NCBI RefSeq assembly: GCF_003985145.1
Contig: NZ_ML133539.1
Coordinates: 49,256-113,255 of the forward strand
Direction of reading: 5' to 3'
DNA: 64,000 nt
From: Rhizobium anhuiense
GTDB lineage: Bacteria; Pseudomonadota; Alphaproteobacteria; Rhizobiales; Rhizobiaceae
The notes under the pieces were generated by a model. The model did not search any database, was not told where the DNA came from, and saw only the letters and a list, made by a program, of their open reading frames with translations. Within the stretch, counting starts at the first letter, position 1. Each line of letters begins with the position of its first letter. Both the position numbers and the translations under genes were made by a program. Shown piece after piece: positions 16,555 to 25,156 of this stretch.

Positions 16555-17700
16555 ATGGACCAGTTCGAAAAAGACTTCGATAGAAAGCGTAGTCAGGCAG
16601 CCATCGACCATGTTCGCGGCCTGATCGGCGACAACCGAGCCGCCATCGCAGACCGGATCGCGGAACTCTACGACGAGTACCTCACCCTAGATCGTGACGT
16701 GCCCCTGCGAGCCGCTCTCATGGCCTCGGTCGCAAGCGTTCTCACCCCTATCACCGGAAGACCAGACAAGCGTAGGATCGTCGCCGTCACCGGACGCTCC
16801 GGTGCCGGAAAGACCACGGCGCTGATGAAGCATATCCGTAGCATTCCGGCGATGCAGTCCTACAAAGACGACGACGGGGTGATGATCCATCCCGTCATCA
16901 TCGTCGATGCCCCGTCGCCTTGCACTCCTCGTCTTCTAGCTATTGCCTGCCTAGAAGCGCTCGGTCACGCCCCTCCGGGGGGCATCAAGGAGAACCAGGC
17001 CTGGCTGCTGTTCCGGCGCCTGTTGAAGGTCCACAAGGTCATGTGGGTCTTCATCGACGAGGCTCAGAACGCCATCGAGACTGCCTCTGTCCGCGAAGCG
17101 ACCGTCATCGGCGACGCGTTCAAGTCGCTGACGCAGATGCCGGATTGGCCCGTGAGATTGATCCTCGCCGGCGTGTCGCCGCTGGCAAGCTTTCTCGCCC
17201 GCAAGCAGCTCTACAATCGGCGCACTGTTGTTCCCTTCGACACCCTTGACGCGGACGGTACAACCGATCTTGTCAAAAGTGTTCTGGAGACGATCGTGCA
17301 GGAGCATGCTCGCATGGAAATCCGGATCAAGCTTGGGGACGACGCTCGTGAGGATTCTGACGAGGAAGAGGGCAAGAAGCGACGCAAGGACAAGGGAATG
17401 TTCCTCAGGCGACTGATGCACGCCTGTGATGCCGAATTCGGCTCCGTCGTCCAGATGATCAGGGCCGCCGTCGAGTTGGCAATCTACGCGGACCGCGACC
17501 ATGTCACGATCGACGATTTCGTGAAGACCTACGCCTCCTTCTCCGGCTGCAGGCCAAGCAAGAACGTCTTCACCGCTGACAACTGGGAGGAACTCGACCC
17601 CGTAACCGCCCTGCTACGCGACGACGATCGCGCTTGGGAGGCCGAACGGCTGAAATCCAAGGGAAAGACCGCAACCAGGTATGGAGTTCGCCCCCAATGA
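16555..17700 (+). CDS. tnsC: TnsC/TniB-like AAA+ transposition regulator
   Basis: This 381-residue ATPase links target selection by TniQ to the transposase. The Walker A motif is GRSGAGKTT from residue 80, and the Walker B motif is VFIDEAQ with Asp168/Glu169. An acidic then basic stretch (about 262-285) and a C-terminal helical region follow. The ribosome binding site AGGGAG precedes the ATG at 16555, 10 bp after tnsB. The stop overlaps the tniQ start (ATGA), so translation is probably coupled. Family members form filaments on DNA in Tn7-like systems; whether this one does is inference. Confidence 0.92.
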   Translation: MDQFEKDFDRKRSQAAIDHVRGLIGDNRAAIADRIAELYDEYLTLDRDVPLRAALMASVASVLTPITGRPDKRRIVAVTGRSGAGKTTALMKHIRSIPAMQSYKDDDGVMIHPVIIVDAPSPCTPRLLAIACLEALGHAPPGGIKENQAWLLFRRLLKVHKVMWVFIDEAQNAIETASVREATVIGDAFKSLTQMPDWPVRLILAGVSPLASFLARKQLYNRRTVVPFDTLDADGTTDLVKSVLETIVQEHARMEIRIKLGDDAREDSDEEEGKKRRKDKGMFLRRLMHACDAEFGSVVQMIRAAVELAIYADRDHVTIDDFVKTYASFSGCRPSKNVFTADNWEELDPVTALLRDDDRAWEAERLKSKGKTATRYGVRPQ

Positions 17701-19283
17701 GCAGGCTTGCCGAATTGCTTCCCTTCCACGCTGGCGACGAAACCGTCGCCAGCTATTTTTCGCGCCTTGCGGCGGCATGTGGCTACGAGAGCGCCCGCGC
17801 TTTCGCCTTCCACCTCCAACTGCAGTTCCACGGGCTCGTTGCGGGACGGGAGAAGGATCTGGAGACCTTCGCCGCAGTCCTGGATATGCCGAGGTCATTA
17901 CTCTCTCCGGGCGTCATCGTCGGAGACAAGTCCATCTATCAGCTTTCCGGGCAACAGCTCAGCCGACATGAAATGCAACGGCTCCGGTTTCGCTTTTGTC
18001 CCTTCTGCGTGAACGAGGACGAACATCTCTGCGGAGGCCGACGAGGTTTTCGGGCATACGGACGCCTACACTGGCATGTGTCCGCGATCCGCACCTGCAG
18101 GCGGCACGGCGTTCACCTCGTATCCAGTGCCGCGCTCGCGAGATCGCCATTCCAGCACGACTTTGCGGCCAACCTCGCGGCGGAATCCCCCAAGATTCCC
18201 GAGTACATGGCTTCGGCCGAAGCCGCAAAACCGGACAATCTTCAGACGTATGTCGAGAAGAGGTTGAAAGGTGTCAAGTCCGGTGCCGATTGGCTCGACT
18301 CCCTGCCGCTGTTCGTGGCTATCCGCCTTTGCGAAATCGTGGGCGCATCTCTGTTGCATGGAAACCTGTTCCGCTCATCGGGGTTCGGCGACCGGGAATG
18401 GTCCGCGAGCAGCGGTGCAGGATACGATCTTCTTGAAGGAGGAGAACCTGCATTCCGGCAATATCTGGAGGCTCAGGTGGATGAATTTCATCGCGGCGCT
18501 AGTTCTCGCGGTAAGCGATCCATCTTCGGCCGACTTCATTATACCCTTGCCCACAAGACGACGACCGAGGCCGCTTTCGACCCCATCCGAGATATCGTTC
18601 GAGATGTTGCGATAGACAACCTGGCGCTCGCTCCCGGCGATGAGTTCTTCGGGCCAATCAGTACCCGGAGATATCACACCATCCACTCGGCCTCAAAAAC
18701 GCACGGCATTCCGTTCGAGCGCCTTAACAAGCTCCTGCTAGATGCAGGATTGCTCCCCAGTGACTCGAGCAGTGGGGGCAGAAAACTCATTGAAGCTCAA
18801 GCCGTCGATCGCATCGTGAGGGTAATGGCGACAACACTCAATCAGAAAGAGGTCATTGCGAAGCTTGGGGTCACCCGCAAACAGTGCCGACTGCTAATCA
18901 ATGGTGGACTTTTGAAATCATCCGGCGAAGTAAGACCGCGAGCTGGCAGCAGATTCATTCCTCGATACCTGTTCGAGAACGTTACCGCGCTGCTCGAAAG
19001 CCTAAGATCTGCAGTCAATTGCACCGAGATGAGTGGGCTCCACGATTTACGGACTTCGATCAAGCGTTGTCGATGCACGTTCGCCGAGGCAGTTGATTTG
19101 ATCCGTTCTGGAAAACTCTCAAACGTTGCCTGGGACGAAAGTCATATCGGACTGGCAGCGCTCCGAGTCGACCCGAACGAAATGCGGGCTCTGATAGTGC
19201 GCGAACATCGCGGCTGTGTGGGGAGTTTACGAATTGACGCAGATGACGCGGTTGTCGAAGAACGGAGCGTATTCGCTCATTGA
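17697..19283 (+). CDS. tniQ: TniQ-like target-selection protein, C-terminus altered by frameshift
   Basis: This 528-residue protein has the TniQ zinc-binding head: CPFC (Cys101, Cys104), LHWH near 125-127 and CRRHG (Cys134, His137). TniQ proteins choose the insertion site, alone or with a DNA- or RNA-guided partner. The start at 17697 overlaps the tnsC stop. The last 20 or so residues look out of frame. From 19231 the +1 frame continues as good protein sequence (LTQMTRLSK, LIEDGRIKAF), so the native protein was probably longer. No CRISPR array or Cas gene is linked, so targeting would be by protein alone. Confidence 0.88.
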   Translation: MSRLAELLPFHAGDETVASYFSRLAAACGYESARAFAFHLQLQFHGLVAGREKDLETFAAVLDMPRSLLSPGVIVGDKSIYQLSGQQLSRHEMQRLRFRFCPFCVNEDEHLCGGRRGFRAYGRLHWHVSAIRTCRRHGVHLVSSAALARSPFQHDFAANLAAESPKIPEYMASAEAAKPDNLQTYVEKRLKGVKSGADWLDSLPLFVAIRLCEIVGASLLHGNLFRSSGFGDREWSASSGAGYDLLEGGEPAFRQYLEAQVDEFHRGASSRGKRSIFGRLHYTLAHKTTTEAAFDPIRDIVRDVAIDNLALAPGDEFFGPISTRRYHTIHSASKTHGIPFERLNKLLLDAGLLPSDSSSGGRKLIEAQAVDRIVRVMATTLNQKEVIAKLGVTRKQCRLLINGGLLKSSGEVRPRAGSRFIPRYLFENVTALLESLRSAVNCTEMSGLHDLRTSIKRCRCTFAEAVDLIRSGKLSNVAWDESHIGLAALRVDPNEMRALIVREHRGCVGSLRIDADDAVVEERSVFAH

Positions 19284-19530
19284 GGATGGGCGGATCAAGG
19301 CCTTCAATCGCCGAAACTAACCAGAACGGCGGCCTCACTAGGCAACCGACCCGGAAGAACTCGAGACTTTCATACGCGAATACTGTTCGTTGAATCTGCT
19401 CGCCGGAAGCACCGAGTTCGTTCATCGACCATGAGGAGACTTGACGACGCTGGCTTGCCGCCATCGTTCACAGCCGGGGAAATGCCCTTCTATCGACGCG
19501 ACGTGCTGTCCACAGAGAACCTCCTCTAGG
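19231..19530 (+). pseudogene. Decayed 3' end of tniQ
   Basis: Downstream of the tniQ stop, protein-like sequence continues in pieces. The frame starting at 19231 reads LTQMTRLSKNGAYSLIEDG, meets TAA at 19318 and TAG at 19339, then continues as DPEELETFIREYCSLNLLAG to TGA at 19432. A shifted frame from 19431 reads MRRLDDAGLPPSF and MPFYRRDVL to TAG at 19527. These look like the winged-helix and tail of a longer TniQ. At least two frameshifts and two stops are needed, so this is degeneration rather than a sequencing slip. Confidence 0.65.
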
Positions 19531-19536
19531 AATTCG

Positions 19537-19566
19537 AGCCGGGCATTTTTGCCCGGCTTTTCTTTT
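19537..19566 (+). terminator. Rho-independent terminator after the transposition operon
   Basis: A perfect 9-bp stem AGCCGGGCA / TGCCCGGCT with a four-T loop is followed by TTTTCTTTT. It lies just past the degraded tniQ tail and fits the end of the tnsABC-tniQ transcript. Confidence 0.85.
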
Positions 19567-19788
19567 GGCCGAATTCGTTGGCCATTTTTAGGTTCTTGGC
19601 TGGCCAGAAATCGATGCGTTTTCGGGACCAGCATGCCAAATTTCAATAGGTTGCAGGTGCGTTGGCCAGTACTTCGATAGATTTCTCACTAGAGCAGGGC
19701 GATACCTGCCAGCTAGTTTGCTTCAATAATCGCGCTCATGGGACCGAGCCGTGTCCAAAAAGCAATGACCGGCTTGAGAGCAATTAAA
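19567..19788. other. Candidate right end of the Tn7-like element
   Basis: These 220 bases lie between the operon terminator and the acyltransferase stop. They contain two exact copies of CGTTGGCCA (19576-19584 and 19660-19668), a related CTTGGCTGGCCAG between them and a TTGGCC at 19565. Spaced short repeats are what TnsB binding sites look like, but I could not find a matching inverted set on the left or a target duplication. The exact end is unresolved. Confidence 0.35.
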
Positions 19789-20955
19789 CTAGTTCAAGAG
19801 AAACTTGCGGCCCAAGTACGCGCGAAGGGGCGCATCGAAGCAACCGTGTAAAAAATGTGCCGCCCCGACAGCGACCAGGAGCGTCCCGCTCACCGTGACC
19901 GGCAATGGAATGAAGCCATCGGTGAGGTTTTGGAAATGATCGCCGAACTGAATAACAGGCAGATGGACGACATACAGGGGATAAGACAACTGCCCGAGAT
20001 AGACAGCGAACGGCCGCTCCGCGCCCTGCGGTACTGCTGAAGCTAGCGTGACCACGATCGGAATTATGACCGCGATGCAAGTGAAATCGTAGACGTCACT
20101 CGGGACGGCAAAGGGGAAAAATAGCACGGCGATCAGGACGAAAAGCGGGATCTGAGGTGGAACAGCCCCGACGCGACGATGGATATTCCAGCGGAAGATC
20201 AAGACGCCGGCAAGAAACGAAAAGCCGACCCTGACAAAGCCTTCGAAGAATGCTCGCCAGTTCGCAAAACCAACCGGCCCGATAGCACCCTCGAACATGA
20301 CAACTTGGAAAAGCGCTGCGGCCAACAACGCGAAGACCGCTATCTCATGCCAAAAATGTATCCGACGGTGAGCGACTGAGCCGTAAACCACGCTAGCGAC
20401 CATTTCAAAGCAGATGGACCAGAGTGGGTTGTTGATCGCGAAGGCCTCCTGCCCTACCAAGAGCCCCAGGGGCAATAGGAATAATGCGCCCACAGCAAGA
20501 ATCGAGACCTCGGCGAGAGCAATATTGGGCGTCAAAGCAAATTGCGACGCGAGGACGCCCAAGGCGACGCCAACCACCATCATGGGATAAAGCCGTACCA
20601 CGCGCTTCAGCAAGAATGCCCTGCTCCCCAGAGCACCCGCCTTTAGCTTTCGGTCGTATCCATTTGCGAGAACGAAGCCACTCAGGCAAAAGAAGAAATC
20701 CACGGCCAAGGAGGGGTGGGAGTTGAGCCGAAAGCTGAAAAGCTGGCTGGCATGCAAGAGAACCACTGATAGCGCAGCCAGTCCTCGAAGCTCATCCAGA
20801 AAGATAAAGCGGTCTTTCGCTTGACCTGCACCGTGACCTAGATCCTGCGTATCGCTCGGACCGGGACGCGCAGCCGCAGGGAATACGGAACGGGCTAATG
20901 CGTCGGCAGTGGTTAGGAGCCTTTCTTCCCCTGGTCTTTGATCAAAGCGCCGCAT
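19789..20955 (-). CDS. Acyltransferase family 3 membrane protein
   Basis: This 388-residue integral membrane acyltransferase (OafA/NodX/ExoZ type) acetylates or acylates cell-surface or secreted polysaccharide. After a hydrophilic N-terminus, the motif FLDELRGLAALSVVLLH carries the family Arg and His, then FFFCLSGFVLANGY, and about ten hydrophobic segments follow. The start at 20955 sits right after the stop of a truncated HlyD-type adaptor on the same strand, so the two once formed an operon. Secretion adaptors of this kind export polymers or proteins linked to exopolysaccharide in rhizobia. It is the first gene beyond the transposon. Confidence 0.88.
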   Translation of the reverse strand: MRRFDQRPGEERLLTTADALARSVFPAAARPGPSDTQDLGHGAGQAKDRFIFLDELRGLAALSVVLLHASQLFSFRLNSHPSLAVDFFFCLSGFVLANGYDRKLKAGALGSRAFLLKRVVRLYPMMVVGVALGVLASQFALTPNIALAEVSILAVGALFLLPLGLLVGQEAFAINNPLWSICFEMVASVVYGSVAHRRIHFWHEIAVFALLAAALFQVVMFEGAIGPVGFANWRAFFEGFVRVGFSFLAGVLIFRWNIHRRVGAVPPQIPLFVLIAVLFFPFAVPSDVYDFTCIAVIIPIVVTLASAVPQGAERPFAVYLGQLSYPLYVVHLPVIQFGDHFQNLTDGFIPLPVTVSGTLLVAVGAAHFLHGCFDAPLRAYLGRKFLLN

Positions 20956-20960
20956 CTTTC

Positions 20961-21170
20961 TCAATCTTCCTTGAACGCCCGTGCGACCTGATCCATGAAC
21001 GGCTTTGTCAGATAGGCCAGCAGTCCGCTCCCTGGCCTGATGAAAGCTTCGACCGGCATGCCGGGTACAGGCGTGACCTCGCCAAGCCTCTGCCATCTAC
21101 CGTCGGAAATCTCGGCTTGGACGTCAGAGTTGCTGAGACCCGAGCGTTGATCTGCCGCCTCGCTGGTCTC
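20961..21170 (-). pseudogene. C-terminal stump of an HlyD/PrsE-type secretion adaptor
   Basis: The frame reads ADQRSGLSNSDV, then LGEVTPVPGMPVEAFI, then LTKPFMDQVARAFKED and stop. The GMPVEAFI and KPF.DQ..RAF signatures are those at the end of type I secretion membrane-fusion proteins. A TGA at 21171-21173 interrupts the frame upstream and no start is available, so only about 69 residues of a normal 430-residue protein survive. It lies 5 bp before the acyltransferase start. Confidence 0.75.
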
Positions 21171-21173
21171 TCA

Positions 21174-21517
21174 CGTTAGATCACAAATACCATCTGCGAA
21201 GTTGCAATTCAGCGGCGATGACCTCAAAAAGAAGACTACAAATTGAATTTGCAATTGCAAGGTAATTTCTGTTTTTCCCGCATTAGGAGAAACAATGTGA
21301 TAAAAATGCACTCTAGATCGAAAGCGCTGAATGCGCTTGGGTGCGGGTGAAAACGGTTCGGCGCACCGCATTTTAGCATCGACGATTTCACGGAACTGAC
21401 GAAGAACCGTAACAACTCCGTCAAACAACCGGCGGATGAAGCGGTTGGCGCGCCTTCCCTTGGGGGAGCGGCTGCGCCGTTTCGAACCGTTTTCAGACCC
21501 CTTGCCGGATATTTGTC
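21174..21517. promoter_or_regulatory. Intergenic region with TTGCAATT repeats
   Basis: This 344-bp region holds a perfect 12-bp palindrome TTGCAATTGCAA at 21249-21260 and a half copy TTGCAATT at 21202-21209, about 47 bp apart. Such pairs often mark a regulator binding site. No gene is convincing here. The phytase-like gene downstream lacks an obvious ribosome binding site. Confidence 0.35.
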
Positions 21518-22650
21518 ATGACCAAGCGTTTTCTCGCGGCTGCCGCTTTCGTTTTCCTGTCCAGCACCGTCGCCGTCAGCGCCACCGAGATCGGCGCCAC
21601 CGTCGAGACTGCCTGCCCCTTCGGCGATTGCGCCGCCGGCATTTCGCTCTCCTATCTCGGCGAATTTGTCATCCCCGGCCATATGGAAAACGGCGTCGAA
21701 TTCGGCGGCATATCAGGTCTCGATTTCGATGCCGCCAACGGCCACTACATCGCCATCAGCGACGACCGCTCGGAAAGAGGCCCTGCCCGCTTCTATGAAC
21801 TCGACGTCGATGTCGACGCATCGGTCTCAAGAGCGTTTCGGTCGTCAAGCAAGTCACGTTGAAGGACAAAAACGGTGAGGCCTTCGCCTCAAGGAGCGTC
21901 GATCCGGAATCGATCCGCCTCGGCGAGGACGGCATCTATTGGGGCAGCGAAGGCGACGGCAAGGCGTTGCTTGCACCCTTCGTCCGCGTCGCTTCGCCGG
22001 ACGGTTCCTTCGTCCGCGAATTCAAGTTGCCGGAGGGCTTTGCGCCGACCGCCGACAAGTCGACCGGCATCCGCGACAACCTCGCCTTCGAGGATCTCGC
22101 AGTCGGGCCCTCGGGCGATGTTTTCGTCGGCGTCGAAGCTGCCCTCTACCAGGACGGCCCGAACCCCTCACTGACGTCGGGCAGCCTGTCGCGCATCATC
22201 CGTTACGACGGCGCCACCGGTGAGCCGAAGGCTCAGTACGTCTACCCCGTCTCGCCGATCCCGCAGGCCGCCACCAAGGCCGAAGGCGGCAATGACAACG
22301 GCATGTCCGAGATGCTTGCCCTCGACGATCATCGGCTGTTCGCCGTCGAGCGCAGCTATGCCCAGGGCTTCGGCAACACCATCAAGATCATGATGATGGA
22401 TCTGGCCGATGCCACCGACGTATCAGCCATCCCGTCACTCGCCAAAACCGACCAGCGCGTCGTCCCTGCCCGCAAGAGCCAGGTCCTTGATCTGAGGGCC
22501 ATCGGCCTTGTTCCCGACAATATCGAGGCCATGTCGCTCGGCAAGGCCAAGGACGGCGCCGACGTCCTCATTCTCGGCTCCGACAATAATTTCTCGTCCA
22601 GCCAAAAGACGCAATTCTACGCCTTCAAGGTCTTGCGCCGTCCGCAGTAG
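21518..22650 (+). pseudogene. Esterase-like activity of phytase family protein, broken by a frameshift
   Basis: The first frame from 21518 gives a signal peptide (MTKRFLAAAAFVFLSS) and GISGLDFD.ANGHYIAISDDRSERGPARFYELDV. At about 21823 coding jumps by one base: the continuation GLKSVSVVKQVTLKDKNGEAF runs in the frame ending at 22650. Restoring one G in a TCGGTCTC context would rejoin them into a secreted protein of about 377 residues, with the expected SFVREF.LP and DN.AFE.L blocks. Members are periplasmic or secreted beta-propeller-like proteins of uncertain substrate. One missing base could also be an assembly error. Confidence 0.82.
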
Positions 22651-22769
22651 TAAGACATTCGATTCTGCGGGTCGAATAGCGACGCTTTGTATACGCTTTC
22701 ACGTTGCGGACCTTGAAACCGTCGGGATCATGGCCCATAACCAGAGTACAAGAATAAGAAGAGGCGCGC

Positions 22770-23987
22770 GTGGGTGTATTCGACCGTCAGAAAAACAATC
22801 ATGAACCGCGATGGCTCGGATCGTCGGCGCAAACACGCACGCCGCTGATTCCCTCCATCTCGGCGGCGCGCTGGCTGCTGGTTCTGATCGTCGCCGCCGG
22901 CGTTTATTTCTTCTACGGCTTCCTCGTGCCGGTGCTCGCAGCCCTCGTCATCGGCTTTGCCAGCTGGCCACTCTACCGCAAGCTTCTTGCCCGCGTCGGC
23001 GGCAACACGACGATCGCCGCCACCATCGCCATCATCATGATCATCACCTTCCTGGTCATCCCGATCGGGCTTGCGGTCACGTATACGACGGGCGAAGTGC
23101 GCACCTGGGTCACCTGGGCGATCCACGCCAACCGCGCCGGCGCCCCGACACCGGACTGGATCGTCGCGCTGCCTTTGGCCGGCGCCTATCTCGATGAAGC
23201 CTGGACCAAATATATCGGCAGTCCCGGCGCCCTGGGTGAGGTCATCCAGGCGGTCAGCGGCGCCAATATCGGCAATATCTATCGTGCCGTGCTTGCGGCC
23301 GGCGGCGGCGCCTTCCATCTGCTGCTGACGCTGCTCTTCATGCTGATTGCGCTGTTCTTCGTCTATCGCGACGGTTTCTCCTTCTCCAAGCAGATCGACA
23401 TGCTCGGCGAGCGCATCCTGCCGAACCGCTGGGAACGCATTTCTCGGGTCGTGCCGGCGACGATCAGCTCCACCGTCATGGGCATGACGCTGATCGCGAT
23501 CGGCGAAGGCATCGTGCTCGGGCTCGCCTATTGGATCGCCGGCGTGCCGTCGCCGGTCACCCTCGGCGTGCTGACGGGCGTGATGGCGCTGATACCGGGC
23601 GGCGCGCCGCTCTCCTTCACGCTGGTCTCCGTCTATCTGCTGGCCAGCGGCTCGCATGTCGCCGGCATCGGTCTTTTCGTCTGGGGTACGGTCGAACTTT
23701 TCATCGTCGACAAGACGCTGCGGCCGAAGCTCGTCGGCGGTCCGATCAAGCTGCCCTTCCTGCCGACCTTCTTCGGCCTCGTCGGCGGCGTCAAGACAAT
23801 GGGTTTCCTCGGCCTCTTCATCGGCCCGGTGCTGATGGCGCTGATCGTCGCCATCTGGCGCGAATGGATCCACGAGGCCCGCAATGCCGACAAGAGCGAG
23901 ACGGGACCGCAGCTCCTCATCGACGAACAGGCCCCGCCGGCAATCCCGGGCTCGTCGAAACCGATCCCGCGCGTTGCCGAAGGCTGA
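22770..23987 (+). CDS. AI-2E family transporter (PerM/YdiK-like)
   Basis: This 405-residue membrane protein has about eight hydrophobic segments and the family-typical late region with GVLTGVMALIPGG and LRPKLVGG. Family members are proposed exporters or permeases; a role in autoinducer-2 export is known for only a few. Translation appears to start at GTG 22770 after AGAAGAGG. It reads away from the phytase-like pseudogene and is intact, in contrast to the broken genes on both sides. Confidence 0.9.
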   Translation: MGVFDRQKNNHEPRWLGSSAQTRTPLIPSISAARWLLVLIVAAGVYFFYGFLVPVLAALVIGFASWPLYRKLLARVGGNTTIAATIAIIMIITFLVIPIGLAVTYTTGEVRTWVTWAIHANRAGAPTPDWIVALPLAGAYLDEAWTKYIGSPGALGEVIQAVSGANIGNIYRAVLAAGGGAFHLLLTLLFMLIALFFVYRDGFSFSKQIDMLGERILPNRWERISRVVPATISSTVMGMTLIAIGEGIVLGLAYWIAGVPSPVTLGVLTGVMALIPGGAPLSFTLVSVYLLASGSHVAGIGLFVWGTVELFIVDKTLRPKLVGGPIKLPFLPTFFGLVGGVKTMGFLGLFIGPVLMALIVAIWREWIHEARNADKSETGPQLLIDEQAPPAIPGSSKPIPRVAEG

Positions 23988-24114
23988 ACCTGCCGTAGGT
24001 CCAATCGACATTCAGGATTCACGTCAGGCTTCATGTGTGATGCATAGGTCTCCGGATTGATTGATTTGGAGACTTCAGATGGCCAAGCGACGGCATCTCA
24101 ATGGCGTCGTATCT
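23988..24114. other. Junction sequence before the insertion-sequence remnants
   Basis: Just after the AI-2E transporter an ATG at 24080 with an upstream GGAGA opens MAKRRHLNGVVSAM and soon stops (about 28 codons). It reads like the 5' end of a gene cut by the insertion sequence that follows. GTCTCC and GGAGAC arms at about 24048-24075 form a small hairpin around this start. Confidence 0.3.
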
Positions 24115-24785
24115 GCGATGTTTTGCCGGGCAAGCCCAGAGATCCTAGCCGAATCGGGCCGATAACCTTTTGTTTGTGAGCGCGGTTTTGTGAGTGTTGC
24201 GGTCTGGAGCCCATTGGCATGACCTGCCTGAGCGCTACGGCAAGTACAAGACAGTCCACAAGCGCTTCACCCGGTGGGCCAAGGCGGGCGTCTGGGAGAC
24301 GGCGTTCGATCATCTCGTCCAGGATCCCGACAACGACTATGTCGCCCTCGATTCTTCGCTGGTGCGCGCCGCCACCGGAAAGGATGGCAGCCAAAAAGGG
24401 GACCAGGCTTTGGGACGCTCCCGAGGAGGACTGACCACCAAGTCCACATGGCCACCGATGGCAGAGGGCTGCCCCTCAGGATCATCCTCACTCCCGGCCA
24501 GCGCGCCGATGTCACCCAGGCCTCAGCCTTGCTCGAAGGACTCCAAGCTGGCCGCGTTCTCGCCGATAAAGCCTATGATTCTAATGCATTGCGCCAAGTC
24601 ATCAGCAATCTGGATGCCGAAGCTGTCATCCCATGCAATCCGACGCGTAAGCATTCCATCCCATACGACTTCGACGCGTCGCAACCCGATACGACAAGCT
24701 GCTCGTCAACTTCATGAGGTTCGTCAAGCTCGCCGCAATCGCAATATGGCCCGGTGCGGAATTATTGTTCGAACTGATCTCGCAA
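24115..24785 (+). pseudogene. Broken IS5-family (IS427-like) transposase
   Basis: Fragments of an IS5-type transposase occur in order: LPGKPRDPSRIG near 24119, ADNLLFVSAVL then a TGA where tryptophan is expected, then VLRSGAHWHDLPERYGKYK, ALDSSLVRA and GRSRGGL. A lost base near 24443 shifts to the frame reading VHMATDGRGLPLRIILTPGQ, LADKAYDSNALR and IPCNPTRK. An internal deletion then joins this to RRVATRYDKLLVNF. DDE residues are therefore spread over broken frames and the element is dead. No terminal repeats were identified. Confidence 0.82.
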
Positions 24786-24788
24786 CAC

Positions 24789-24967
24789 CGCGCACGGCTG
24801 CCACGTTGATCACCAGCAACCTTCCGTTCGACGAATGGACCGAGACCTTGGGATCTGAGCGCCTGATCGACGCTCTGCTGGACCGCATCACCCACCAAGT
24901 CAACATCCGCGAGATGAACGGCGACAGCTATCGCCTCGCGCAAAGCCGCGCCCGAAAGGACGGCTGA
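24789..24967 (+). pseudogene. C-terminal stump of an IS21-family IstB helper ATPase
   Basis: The frame RTAATLITSNLPFDEWTE, SERLIDALLDRITHQVNI and EMNGDSYRL is the characteristic end of IstB, the ATP-binding transposition helper of IS21 elements. Its Walker motifs and the partner IstA are missing. It directly follows the IS5 remnant and happens to be in frame with the first part of that remnant, so automatic annotation may report one chimeric protein. Confidence 0.82.
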
Positions 24968-25156
24968 CACGCGTCGAAAAATCGCAGCGCGCGGATGGGA
25001 ACCCCGCTCGGGCTACGCCCTCCCGGTGGACTCATCCGCGCGCCGAGTAACCGACTTTTGCGCGTCGCGTGGCTGGTTATTACTCTGCCATTGACATATT
25101 TTCAGATCGCTAGCGCGATTGTTGTGGCGATCGAACGACCGCCACAACGGATATCG
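24968..25156. repeat. Possible IS21 right-end remnant with inverted repeat
   Basis: Between the IstB stump and the RTX gene there are matching arms GCGCGCGGATG and CATCCGCGCGC separated by about 44 bases, which could form a large stem-loop. I see no gene here. This may be leftover insertion-sequence end or the terminator region of the RTX gene, which reads toward it. Confidence 0.3.

Noticed and set aside
11724..19283. CRISPR-associated transposon
   Set aside because: TniQ and Tn7-like genes are present, but no repeat-spacer array and no Cas gene can be seen anywhere in the window.
22728..24011. 427-codon minus-strand frame opposite the AI-2E transporter
   Set aside because: Antisense shadow rich in Asp, Arg and His, typical of the complement of a GC-rich membrane protein gene.
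24194..24967. Single 257-codon frame read as one transposase
   Set aside because: It joins an IS5 transposase piece, an out-of-frame stretch and an IstB end; it is a chance fusion of two remnants.
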